A stretch of 64,000 bases of DNA, taken from NCBI GenBank assembly GCA_964019415.1, contig OZ025871.1:5114129-5178128 (forward strand), given 5' to 3'. The notes under the pieces were generated by a model, which made no database searches, was not told the DNA's origin, and saw only the letters and a program-made list of their open reading frames with translations. Positions 37,553 to 50,900 of this stretch are shown here, piece after piece; within the stretch, counting starts at the first letter, position 1, and every line of letters begins with the position of its first letter. Source of the DNA: Ianthella basta (Eukaryota > Porifera > Demospongiae > Verongiida > Ianthellidae). Both the position numbers and the translations under genes were made by a program.

Positions 37553-37738
37553 GCAGATTCTCCACACTGAGCTCAACCTGTGCAGTGTCCAATGTCTGTT
37601 GCAAGTTGTCTGGTGACATAGCCTCGTACACTTGGCTGGTGTAGTGGAGAATGATGGGATGGTGGTGATGGAGGATGGAGCAGAGCACAGTGCCGACACT
37701 CCAACTAGAGGTGAACTTGGTCACTTCAACCACATAAC
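37553..37738 (-). CDS. CH-domain exon, spectrin/plakin-like
   Basis: On the reverse strand an acceptor (CTCCCTCCACAG) precedes YVVEVTKFTSSWSVGTVLCS, ILHHHHPIILHY, then the helix SPDNLQQTLDTAQVELSVEN and LLDPEG, with a donor GTGTAC after CCTGAAG. The spacing VT.FT.SW..G......IHHH.P and ...A..EL.V..LLDPEdV is the signature of the second calponin-homology domain of beta-spectrin, plakins and dystrophin, which bind actin or help the first CH domain do so. The usual DG after SW is VG here, so it is divergent. Only this exon is clear; the rest of the gene, or whether it is a pseudogene, is not seen. Confidence 0.55.
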
Positions 37739-38404
37739 TGTGGAGGGAGCCAACAAGACACATCACACAATATATTAGAAACTGGTACAACACAACAAGA
37801 TCATATGGAAATTAGGACTACAGTGAAACCTGTTTAATGAACCACTTCTGGACCAGAAATGTCTGACCTTGCAACCAAGGAGGAGCTGCTTTAAGATGTA
37901 AAACAATTCTGAGGATGCAACAGTGCATGTGGACAAATCATATAGCTAGCTAGCTACCTGGTGTGCCTTCTGATTAGCTAATAGGCAATGGCAAAAGCAA
38001 ATGTAGAGTGCTCCCTCACCAGCAATGAAGGGGAGAAGCAACTGCTAACAGGGGATGATGGTGTGGTGTTCTTTGAGTGAGTCTTAGTGGTTAAAAGTAC
38101 AAGTTAGTCGACGTGTCCTTGCAATGTACGTATCTGCTGCCAAAAAACTGCTCCATACTTCTTCCTAAGCTGTTGATCAATCAGTCTCTACTGACCGCCA
38201 CATGGCATTGACATGTAGTTAAGACTTCAGTGTGACCTCCGCACTTAAGTATGCCAACTTGCTCTGCCTGATGTTAGCTAGCTAGCAAGCTAGTTAGGCT
38301 ATCACTTGATGCTGAATGAGCTGGCTAGCTACCTCAATTGAAAACAGCTTCAAATGTGTATGTAGCTGCAGTATTCTGTAATGTTGGCAAATCCATTCAA
38401 TCTG

Positions 38405-38667
38405 TCAGCTCAGTCTCACACGCCAGACCCCATGCGAAAAGGGGATCTGGTGCGCGATTCCAGCCAAATCATAAAACAATGCAATCATGTCACATAGCTG
38501 CCATTCGGAATATCCCTCCACTTCTCTGGGTTACTGTGAACACGATTCCTATTGGGTGGCTTTGGATCCTTCCCCACAATCTGTGTTGTCACTTCGATAT
38601 CCTAGATGGTGCAATAAGTTATACAATTTGTCTTTCCTGGAATTTCCAACGTACTCTGATTGGTAGG
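38405..38667 (+). promoter_or_regulatory. Promoter region and first exon of gene C
   Basis: The exon ends at 38667 before GTGAGT and is paralogous to the first exons of genes A and B; intron sequence behind it (38,700-38,900) matches that of B. An imperfect hairpin CGCCAGACCCC ... GGGGATCTGGTGCG lies at about 38,421-38,455. Start of transcription unknown. Confidence 0.5.
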
Positions 38668-38967
38668 GTGAGTTTTATCAACCGTTCACCGCCTGCCTGA
38701 GAATCGTATCTACACCCATCAAACGTCGCCCTTTACTGAAGTGTGGTGGCTCTAATCTCGCTTGCTTTCTCTGTTAATCATATTTTGTCATGTCTTTTGT
38801 CTGTATATACGCTATGTTACCTGTTTGTTTCATGCCGCCTTCTTTACACGTGTAGTTAGCTATGCTGTGTGTTAGATAGCAAGTAGCTAGACAGATATAT
38901 TGGTGACGTGCATTAGTATGAGCTATAAGGTCTCAATCCAGCTCCTCATTCTGTCCTGCTGTAGACC

Positions 38968-41900
38968 ATGAGACCTGATCGGTGTAGAGTGTATACTGCA
39001 CCTGTCCGCCGCCTCCCTCATACACCCTACATCCTGGTCTACTTCAATGATGCCACACTCGGACGTATCGGAGAACAGATGAATGTCCTTCTGCTAACAC
39101 AGACTATTGTTGTCTTCATTCTGTATCTACTCCTTTTACTAACACTGACAGTTGTTCTCAGTCTGTATTTTCTATATCTGTTGGCTGTGGAAGAGCTCAG
39201 CACATCTTCAACACCATCGATAGCAGATAGTGGAATGCTAATATCAGGTAGGTGCAATGAGTGTTGAATGTACAATGGTTAGGGGAGGGAGGAATCGGGT
39301 AGTCCTGTGTATGTTACCAACCTGCTGTTGATAGACCTCACTGACTTCATACACTTTGTTATCCAGTTGCTGCTATTGGCATATTATATGGTATGACCTC
39401 ATCTGGAGTAATGCACATTGATTTCTTCACTTCCTTGTGGGTGGATGAAATGTGAGCAGTTAATGATATCCACTCTTTCTGAACTACCATTCTCAGTTGT
39501 GCAGACATTTTATGGAGTTTGTATTGGAACTGGTGACTTTGAACCACTGCCAAACATGTGCCTACATGTGATGATATGGATACGTGATAAGGTGAGTAAG
39601 AGTGGCCGATGTGCTGTTGTGTGGTCATGTCAATGTGTTGTATGCTGCAGTCAATGCATGACTCCATTCTTGTAATGTGTGATCAAGAGTACACTGACTT
39701 AGCATAGGCAATTGCAATCACAGAATGCAAGACATGTTTCCTAATGATCTTAGTACGTACAAGCTGATTTGCTAATAATCATGGCATAAAGAAAGCCGCT
39801 AGTTTCCACTAACTTGGCAGGTGAATTGCTCACTGCAGCCACTGAACAACTCGCATAGTGCAAGGTCTGCTCTATGTTAGTGGGACCTTGTCATCATTCT
39901 GTGCTGGCCTTAATGGTGTGGTCTTTGGCTGCTGTATGTTGGCTAGGTGGTTTATAGGGTGAGAAGGGTGAATAGGTCAGGTTGGCTAGTTGGCTAAAAC
40001 TCCACTGTAGGGTGTAAGGCAGGGTCTAATACCGGCCAAGTGATGGCTTTTCTCTCCCTCACCTATCTGTTTCAGCCATGGCTTATGCATTGGGTTGGTC
40101 ATTAGTAATTATAATAATTAATACAACAGATTATAGCATCAATTGATTATCCCAATACAGGCACATTTACTCATGTGTGTATACACAATCCGACCATCCT
40201 GATAGCACCTGCAATCATCATTGATCGAGACTCTCACTTCTGTTGCTTGCGTGTATATGCCCTGGAGTGTCTCCTTCATTCAGGACTCAATGTTGAATAC
40301 ACATGATACGATTAAGTTGCTGTACAATTTTGCTAATAATGTATGTACATACTGTGGTCACAATATACTGCAACCGCCAACTAACATAAGATGCTAGTCA
40401 CCATATGGTGGAAGTGATGGTGACGGTAGCGGGGATGTTCATACTGACATTACACAATGTGAGCATTTGGTCACATGACTGAAAATGGCCGATATCATGT
40501 TTCTTGTAATTAGCTTGCACCATTTTCAGCATCTTCAAGGATCCTTTTGGTCCTCCAGTGTGTTGTTTCTTGCCAAGAGCATCTGCATAGGAGTGCAGGA
40601 TTGCAATCCAAGGTGTTTTCTGTGGTTACAAACCTAGTCAGTAACACCTGACAGTTTCCTTTATCATCACCCCTGTACTCGGTGTTGTGTTGTCACCCAC
40701 ATGGTACCATTGTTTGCAACATACATTTCATCCACTAGTTTCTACCGGTCATCACCATCACTTTGACTGTCATTGTCACCTTGATGGTAGATAACATGTA
40801 GTGTGACTGACAAATTGTGACCGTAATGTCACCACTATTTCTACTGCAGTGTTATTGCTGCCTAAAGTAGCCTACCTCCCCTAAACCCCTGCTACTATAT
40901 ACCAACACAGTACAGGGTACCTTCTTAGATCTGAAATATTGAATGACAGTAATGGTGCTGGTATCATACCGAAGTAGGCCATTATATTGTACTGTGTTAG
41001 TGTTTGTGGAACAGTCATGAACAGACTATTACTAACTGTAATGTACTGTTTCTTGTAGGTGTACATGATTCCTGACAAGGTGGGCAGTCTATCCCATCAC
41101 TTGCTAGGCAGGAAATGTTGCAAGACGTTTAAATTGGTTCTGAAACAGATGGCTGCACCAGTCGCCAAGTCCCTTCAGCAAGCTGTGGCAGTTGGTCTGT
41201 TCATCTACCAAGTCCTTTCATCACTTCTATCGATAGCGGCTCACTCTTGTTCAGCTGAGAGCAAGAGAAGTCACAGTGCAGCTTCATCAGCAGGTACAGT
41301 GAACGTTATGCCAGCAACTGGTCTTCCTAAATATGTATTGCATAATTATGTGACACATATTACACTAGTGATGTTTATTACTGTCGATTGTAGGGTCAAG
41401 CTGCCGGCACTGCAAGAACTGCATTTCCAAGTACATCTTTGCTGTGAATTCTTTGAGTGTAGTCATTACCTGCATTTCGGTTAGGAAGAGGTCAGTTCTG
41501 ATGGTAATGCACATCATGCTAGCTGCTGTCATTGTACGTTGTTGCCATGCATTATGTGATACACAAGGGCCCGTCACAGAAATGGAGCGGCTGGAGCAAT
41601 TTTTCATTTGAAGGCTGACCAGCCTATAGGTACCTGCTACTACCTGTACTGGGTTGGGAGACCACAGATGTGTTGAATAACGTGTTAACCATTGGCATAA
41701 AAGATTGGTTAGGATATAGAGATGTTTCAGGAATCCACAATGTATGTGTATAGAGGTGTCACTGTGTCTGAATAAATGTACTTCTTGGAAACCTAATGTG
41801 CTTAGGAAGCCCATTTAGTGATGAAATGCACGTATGATGCTTCCATCATACACCTTGTTCTTATTTCATTACATTCTTCCATGTTCCAATTAGATCTTGC

Positions 41901-44900
41901 CGTAATTTAGAGGTTGGTGTGGGTGATATGCTGTTAATGAATTAATTGCCTCATACCATGCAATTACTTGTGAATCAGATGGTCTGGTGTGATTTAATAG
42001 TGCCTTGATATGCCCATGGCTAAGTATATATCATATGCAGTAGGACCCCTCTAATGTGGACACCCTTTGGAACAAGAAAAGTGTTCTCATTTCAGGAGAA
42101 GCTTACATTTGTTGAATAGGATGGGACAATTAGCAGTGTCCACATTGGGGCAGTGTCCACTTTTCAGGGTGTCCACAGGCTGAGTTCCACTGTAACTATT
42201 TTAGCTGCCATATCTCCTGGTGAACTGAATATTGGAACGTACTTGCTGATCCATACATTATTACATAGCTTCAATTTCATTGAATAGAGTTTTGCTATAC
42301 TATCTCTATTCATAATGTATCAATTTTTGTTGAATGCTATTTATTTACTGTATTGTGCAATTGTTATGTAACCTCTGTGCTAACAGATTTTACTATTTCT
42401 ACTTTCGTAGCTGCGGAATGGACCAGATCATTTTTAATGCGTTAGCTGGTGGGCTAGCTCAACAAGTGCAAACAGCCAAGAAGGGTGCCAGAAGGAAGTG
42501 TGGTTGTTCATCAAGGTCATTCTCCATTCAGTGGACCTATGAGATACCAGTGAGTACAATGACACTCCAGCTGCAGCTAGCACAGTGTCATGTTTGTGTC
42601 GATAGTCATTTCCATCACTCCTTGTTACGATGCTCTCCTCACAGGTCCTACCCTTGTTGGCTCAGGCTGTATCTGTTACATTTCTCAGCCTCCTGTTGAT
42701 CTTGGCTGGAGATGTAGAGGTCAATCCTGGCCCTGGAAAGGGGAAGGAGAGGGCAGCGTCAGGTTTGTCATTACCTTGTTAGTTTTCTCAGTATACGTAT
42801 GGCACTGTGACATTGGTTTATTGTGGCAGGCATTGACGTTGGGTATATTGTAGGGCCTGGCAACATTTCAATTGCTTCAGACTTCATAATAATATAGCAA
42901 TACTAGCAAGAATGACCACTTCCGGTGGGCTTACCTGCTCTGGTGCATCATAATTTTATGCTGGCATTGATCAGCCTTGGACATGGCCGTGTGCATCAGC
43001 AGCAAGCAGTATTCTTAGCTGCACACACTAGTTTGCACTGCAGTTTGTGTTTGCCCCTATAATTATTGTTTTCAGTTAGGTATTCATTTGGCTTCATGTG
43101 TGTAATGATGTATATTTCTGTCTTGCAAATGGCAGCTCTCATGTTGTACTTCACCGTCTCTCAATCGAACGAAATGTGTTAATAGAGTGATGCTAATAAT
43201 AATGAAAGACTGTTTAAAGAGATTATCATGGATGAACTTTGTAACTGGCCTTACTCGTTGCTCTTTATCTGCTAGGCTCATAAGCATCTTTATTCCTACT
43301 AGCTGAATGCCCGCCCTTCGGGTGGGTTCCCAGCATATCGTTTAAAATTGGAGCGTTTAACCAATCGAAACCGTCCATTTAATTGGGAGCATTCCATGGA
43401 CTCGCTCCGTAAAACTCCGTGTGTACAGAAATTTACTTATGTTAATTCATTTCGTTTAAAGGAGTCCAGCGGCGAAGGCACTAACCACCTTAGGTCACCC
43501 CCCGTATTGCTGTGATATACTCTTCCACGTTTGGCGAAGATTGGTGAAAAATTGAAGGAGGAGTTCGTGCACAACCAAACACAATCTTATTCCTATCCCT
43601 TAGATATGGTGGCAACCGTAAAAGTGGCAAGAACTCGGATGGAAAGACCTTATACAAAATTTTGGCTCGGCGAGGTTAGTCACAGTAGGCCTCTTCGTAA
43701 TCCTACCACGTTTCGTGAAGTTCGGTCCAGAATTGAAGGAGATTATCCCGGACAACGAAAATGTGCGTTATGTTTATTATAGTAAGATTTCACCATGTAT
43801 CCAAAGAAGGCAAGTGTTTCTAGAAAAGGTTAAGTAATAAAATTGCAGTAGAAAGCTTACCTACATAACTGTTCTCCTGCGAGTTACAACCCCAAATACA
43901 AAAAGTTGAATGACCAGTTGGCCAATAATGCTGGAGGCAAGCAAATCATGGCATTATAACTTAGGGCAGGCTTTTAGCCAAAATACTCCTCCAGACTCAA
44001 AGTAACATTTAACAAGTACATCCTCATTCAGAGTGTTACGTAGATCAAAGGCAGTCAGCAAAGTATTTTGACAGTTTGGTAGGCATGTTTTCACTGGGTG
44101 ACTGGCTGTTCTGGAAGCTAGAAACTCCTGAGAACCCAACACAATGGCATTTTGATGTATCGTCAAGGCCATCAGCAATGCTGCATCCCTAGCTATCTAA
44201 ACTATTGAACATACACGACCCGGGGCAACTGCCAGCAAGTAGTTTGAGTTCCAGGGAAGAGGACAGTAGGAAGAGCCAACTACGGAGTGAAAGAGTGCAG
44301 ACAGTGGAGGGTAGTTTGAAGTTTTGGGACAGGTTGAGAGCTAAGTGGAACATGGTTGAACACAGTGAAGGGGAAAGGGTTTAAAGAATGTGGGACGAAT
44401 TCAAAGGAGGTATCTTAGTGGTAGTTGAAGAAGTGTATGAGAAATGTTGAAGAGATAAAAGAATTGGATTGAATGATTCTCCACTGGATGTTGGAGTAAG
44501 GAAGTAGAAGCAGCTATCAGGAAAAGAAGATAGCATACAAGATTTAGGTCCACATGAAAACTGATGATGCAAGAGATGGGTACCTTGGTGCTAAGAAAAA
44601 GCTAGACAAGTGGTAAGGAAGATTAATATATGGAATGGATCAAGTTTGGTGAGTTCCTCCAGCATGACTTTGTAAATAATCAATGGTAGTTTTGGGGGAA
44701 GATAAGTGCAGCAATGAAGGGGACGCAGGAAGTGGGGGAAAGTATGTGATGAGAATGAGCTGGTGATTTGTGAGGAGAGAGAGGTGAGGCCAATGGACAG
44801 CTGCAGCAAACGGTGCATGTGGTTAGGGAAGTACAAGGAAGAGAAGCCCAGCTGGAGGAGACTGTAGATGACATTACTACAGAGGAAGTACATAGAAGTA

Positions 44901-47900
44901 TTGCTAGCCAAGAGTTAAGACTGAGAAAACACCCACCACGGGTGTGTGGGATAAGCGGTGAAATGCTGAAGCCTGGGGGAGAAATACGTAGTAGTAGAAA
45001 TACGTAGTAGAAGCCCACGGGGAGGAAACTGTAGATGACATTACTACAGAGGAGGTACATAGAAGTATTGCTAGAGTAAAGAATAGAAAACACCATGGGT
45101 GTGTGGGATAAGTGGTGAAGTGCTGAAGGCTGGGGGAGAAATACGTAGTAGTAGAATGGTTGCATAGAATTATGAGCAAAGCATGGACGAGTGCATGGCA
45201 TGCCGATGATGGTGTCTTCCAGAAAACCGCTAGTGATCCCAGTACATAAGAAGGGTAGCAAACTTCAATGTAAGAACTGCCGAGGGATCAGTCTGCTAAG
45301 TATATCTGGTAAGGTGTATACTAAGATATTGTTCAGAGGATGAGAGACATTACTGAAGGGATGATATTGGTGGATCAATCGGCGTTCCAGAAGAAAAGAA
45401 ATTGTACGGACCAGCTGTTTACTGTCAGGATGTAAAATGAACAGGTTATTGCGAAAAACAAAGAAATGTTCATGGTATGTGTGGACCTAGAACAAGCCTA
45501 CAATGCCATAAACAGGGAGATGACATGGAATTCGCTGGAAGAGTATTATGGAATCACAATGCTTATTGACAGCAGTATGATCAATACACGTGAAGTGTGA
45601 GGCATGTGAGAAATTGTAAGGAGGTAAATCAAACTGGTTCCAGGTGGAGCAAGGTGTGAGGTAGGGTTGTGTGATATCACCATGTCTCTTCAATATGTGC
45701 ATAGACCACATTTTGAGGGAGGCAATGGAGAGGTTTAGTAGAGGAGTCAAAGTGGACGAAAGAAACGTGCAGCTTCTACTATTTGCAGATGACCTAATGC
45801 TGGTGGCTAAGAAAGAGGAGTATGTAGTGAGTATTCTAAGGATCTTGGATGATGTGATGGCGAAAAGGAATATGAAAATGAAATGAGGTAAGGCAATAGT
45901 TGTGAAAAAGGAGGAGGCTCATGCAATGTTTTGGTGAAGGGAATGGAGGATTGAGGAAGTGAAAGTGATGAAGTATCTCGGGACAATTTTCAATAAAGAA
46001 GAGTCATGCGAAGATGCAGTGGATGGTAGAATTAAGTATACATGCTGAACCATTGGGCACTGAAGTAGTAGGTCGTAGATCGGAAGGAACTAAGCAAGAC
46101 CACACAGTTGAGAGTGTATATATATGCTATCCTAAAGCCTACACTACTTTATGGCAGTGAAACGTGGACACTACAGACCAGGCACATGTATGAAGAAGCT
46201 GCAGGAAACAGTGATGAGATACCATTGAGGAAGTGTCAGGAATTGATAGGCTAAGAAGTGATGACATTAGAGAGAGACTGTGGCAGGAATGTGTTGTAGA
46301 GACTCTACTAAGAAGGGGCAATGGAGGAGGAAGATTGATGAAGAGGAGAGTATCGCAAAGACAGTATATTTGGAGGAAATGTCAGGAAAGAGACCAAGAG
46401 GGAGAACGAGACAAGATGGGAAGATGGCTCGATTTGACAATGTATACAGAACTATATTCATGAACTAGTTATATATGTAGGCATATTATTATTATTGCAA
46501 CTGTTCCAGGTATGTATGTATTCTAGCTACCTCCTGCCTAGGAGAAAGAGCTATTGCTGGTTTGATGATTGATTTATTGATTGAACTACATAATTATTTG
46601 TACACATGCACTATTATGTGTGACTTGATTATGGCAGAAGCACATAATAAGAAAAATGGAGGGAGTGCGCTCCTGATGCTAGTCATATATTATCGAAAAG
46701 AACATAAGTACAGAGAGTCACTACATGTACCCCTCAGATACCATGCACACAGGGCAGGATCAGGATCAGGATCAGTAAATCTTATTTAACATGGGGAACC
46801 ATTAGCCAATGGCTACTTTTAGTGGCACCTAGAAAACATAATGAAACAATCATATTTAGTTACAAATAATTATAATTATTATTATTATTATACAGCTGAA
46901 TAATTGAAATACTGAAATTGAATAAGTGTACATAGTGAAATAACAGTAATTATGTAAATTGATAATTGAATGAATAATCAGAAAGGGTTGGTTCTCTAAT
47001 ACCAGCTTCACAACAGGGTTGAAAACCTTGCCGACGTTTCGACCAGATGCTCTGGTCTTCTTCAGGGCGAAGATCTGAAGAAGAAGACCAGAGCATCTGG
47101 TCGAAACGTCGGCAAGGTTTTCAACCCTGTTGTGAAGCTGGTATAAGAGAACCAACCCTTTCTGATGCCTGAGCCAGCTGAGAAGCCCTCACTTCATGAA
47201 TGAATAATAAAATAAAATTAATAATTAATAATAATAAATGATGCTACAATATTACTAATAATATGGATAAGTAAATAAGAGACAACTAAAGCAGAAACTA
47301 TTAAAAACATGCAGCCTAGTCATCATTAGCAGCGGGGGAATAAGCCCCGCAAATGGCAAAATGCAATCTAGTCAATGTCGCTGGCAGGAAGCGATCCCAG
47401 CATGGAGGCCGCATAGCCCACTTGGATGGCGCTGGAGAGGCGCTGGAGCAGGTAGGCAAATGAACTGGGCTCTCCAGTTACAGACCTGAGGCATTTGCCG
47501 AGGTTTCGGAGAAAAGACATGGACTCAGGCCCTACTGTTCCACAGGTTTCAAAGGCTACAGGCTGGAACAGGTAGGCGTGATCCAAATGGGCATACTTCT
47601 TAGCCTTCCCAGACTCGGCAAGTGCAGCGGCTCCACCAGCCTCTCTGGCTGTAGTTGGCTTGTGAGAGTCACAAGAGGTGTCTACACATGTGGCGTCCCA
47701 CACAAGGAATCTTCCGTTGGACCAGGGTATCATTGTCACTCCGTCTGGGCGTTTGCCGTCTTCCCGGAACAGATTGGATGGTTCCAATCTGCTGGGTATG
47801 TTAGCAGAGGCCAGGGAGTGATGGATGATACTGTTTAGCATGTGATGACGGGGGACTCTCCCTTTGCTGAACCTACAGCTCAGCCCATGATGACCAAATT

Positions 47901-50900
47901 CATCTACAGGATGACTGCAGGAGCTGCAGGGGTGTGGTAGACAAATGGGAGCACCGACACGCAGGCCAATGGCTGTGCGAAGCGCATCATCTGACATGCG
48001 GAGGCCCAAAAAGGAGATTGGGAGTGCGTTAAGCCAAGCTCCAGACTCGCGGGAGCTTGCCCCGAGGATACGGGAACGGGAGGTCTGGTCAACACACCGG
48101 GCCAGGAGGTTGTCAAGGTGAAACTGGATAATGGGCAGGTCCCAAGACTTCTGATGATTCAAGTTGGTGGGGAGGGGGGTGTCTGCTGGCAGAGCACCCT
48201 TCCAAGCAGTGAGTGCACGGTCCTTGGAAATGTATGGGACAGACAGAAGGTGAGGTGGTAAGAGCTTTAACATGAGTTCGGAGGCTCCGTCAGCAGAAGC
48301 CAAAAAGGCAGACGGTGCAAGACTAGAGCAGCTCCGGAACCCAAGGCCACCCTGGTTGACAGGAAGGGTCGCTTGGCACCAAGACAAATCATCAAGTTCA
48401 AAGCAGATGTTGGTTATCCTGGAGACAATAGACCTTAATAAGTTGTCCCAAGTTTCCAAGAAGGGAGATGAGAAGGCAGGGGATGTCCGCAGGATGTGCA
48501 GGAGTTTTGGGATGGAGAAAGAATGGCGGAGAATGGTAATGGCGTCATGCATGGACAGATGGCACAGTCGCTCCCCATGCAATTAGCTTCAATTGATGTA
48601 GTTGTTCCTGCAAAGAAAGGTGCATGGCTGCACCACCTAATGGGGATCCCAACAATTGAGCATGCTCGACATCAGTGAACTGCAAATCAGGGAGAGATGA
48701 GAGGAGGGAGGAAACAAGGTTACAAATTAGCCTGCCTATACTGTCTGATCATTGCTATTGCATGCATGCTTGAGTCAAATGTCATGGCCATTGCAAACAG
48801 TATCTTGCAGCACTGTGCAATCAATGTACGTGGCACACAACTGGAGCCGGCAAATGGCAGTGGATAGCTGCCCCTGCCGAGCCGGTGATGCGATGCTTAG
48901 TGAGCAGGGCTGAAGGCTGAACTTAACGCGTAGCTAGACATGCACTTCATTCTTGTATTGATTTACTATGTAATAGTTATAGACCTCTTAGTTTGTGATA
49001 CGATGCATACACAGCACGAGACCCTCAGGCGTTTCGCTTGCTCGTAGCTACGTATACACATACACTTCTGTTCACTCTTGTATTGATTTGCTATAATATA
49101 AATGTAGAAGCTGCACCGTAGAAGCAGCAATATATTAGGCATATGTGAGATCATGCAGTAGCAGTTCTGTTTAAGTGTATAATGGAAAACCCAGTTGCCA
49201 GTACATTTGTTCCTCTTTCCCACTGTTATATCTCAGGGAGCAGCACTCAGCCCATAAGTACATGGAATGCTGATGCAGTAGTATCCCTGAGAGAGAAACT
49301 GAAACTTAATGTATTATTGCATATGGGACTCATTGATAAACTGGCGAAGGCAGCAGGTGGGTTTATGAGTCATTATGAAGAACAAGCAGTAAGAGAAGTA
49401 TCTGGTAACATTGAAAGGATGGATAGAGTCATTCACATTCTTCTTGGAAAGGGAGATGATGACTTCCTCACCTTCTGCAAGATATTGCGTGAGAGCAGCA
49501 ACAGTACCTGGGCAGATGAGCTGGAAAGGATGGCTGAATGGTTCAAGAATAGTGGAAATGGTATGTATAAATGAACATTGTGTGTGTGTGTGTGTGCGTG
49601 CGTGCGTGCGTGTGTGTGTGTGCAGGTAGAAGTGGTGTGTTCATGTGCATGTAATTGTGTGTGTGTATATGTGTATATAATTTTATGTGAATATATGTGA
49701 TGTCATTGCTCACTTATTCAAAGTCATGCTGTATGTATTGATTCTTTCACGGTGCTGAATTCCATGTACACCGAAAGCGTCGTGATATAAGTGATATTAT
49801 ATGCCATCTATGCTTTTTTGAAAGGCAGGCTTTAGAGAAAACCATTATATAAGCGCCCCTGAGCTGATTTATGCTTCTTAAATTCTGTTATCACCCTGCT
49901 GGCTTGTTCACACGTTTCACCATCACACGGTTAACATGGCAATGGGGTATGTATAATGCACGTACAACTCAGAGGAGGTTGGCCATGCTTTCAATTGCAC
50001 AACTCCATAATTATGTCACTATGCAATATGTAGCACAATGGCTGCAAGTGACCATGAAAGGAGTGAGTTGGCAGTTTTGTAAGTCTTGTCACTGCAGAAA
50101 AGGTGACTAGCTTCGCACACCCTCCCCTTGTTTCCTGCTATGCTTGCTTGTATGACAGCTTCCCATTGATAGCAGACCTAGAATGTGAACTGTGAGCAAC
50201 ACAGACATTAAGAACATCTTGAACTTACTCAAGGGCTCCTTTGGGCAGCAGACTACTGTAAAAATAAGCTTGTCTGGCTATATCACTGGTAATTTTCTCA
50301 TTTAAATGTCACTAGTGAAAAATAGAGACGTTAAGATCAGCGTTTGTGGTAATGTTAATGAGGTCATGTGACCTTTAATGACAGGGAGAATTGCTTTTTG
50401 CAGTTAGCCCCTGCAGGGCAATAGATTGAAAGGGTAATCACTGGATATTACGTCAAGCCTACCAACTACACCAGTATTGGTGTTTCAGTTGGCAACCAAT
50501 GATTGCCTCCCCCAGTCATCCAACAAAGATGGAAGAGCCACAGTCAGTTGTTTTGCCCTAATTGGGGCACATCAGTGTGGCATACTGATGGTTGATGGTT
50601 GGATGACTGGCTGCTTCTGTATCCACTACAAGTTAAACACTTGTGGTGGATACTGAGGCACCAAAACTGGTGTAGTTGGTAGGTTTGGCATAATATCCAG
50701 TGATTACCCTTTCAATCTATTGCCCTGCAGTGGCTAACTGCAAAAAGCAATTCCTTTTTCCTTTTCCTTTCCAAAGCCTTTCAACAATGCTTCAGTCGTG
50801 ATGACTGTAGCCTCCCTTGTCTGTTTCTGTTGAAACCACAAGTGTTTAACTTGTGGTGGATACAGAAGCAGTTGGTAGGTTTGGCGTAATATCCAGTTAT

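Larger units (their letters stand above)
42763..49236 (+). other. Large gene C intron invaded by repeats
   Basis: The 6.5-kb intron joins the 2A exon to the CARD exon in phase 1. It holds a segment paralogous to 23,340-24,058 (43,075-44,215), a 489-bp dispersed repeat, a forward LINE remnant, an 84-bp inverted repeat and a reverse LINE remnant. In gene B the equivalent intron is only about 1.0 kb. Confidence 0.65.

Noticed and set aside
39367-39451. Additional gene C exon (VAAIGILYGMTSS...)
   Set aside because: Its best donor gives phase 2, which does not fit the next exon (phase 1); skipping it gives a clean join.
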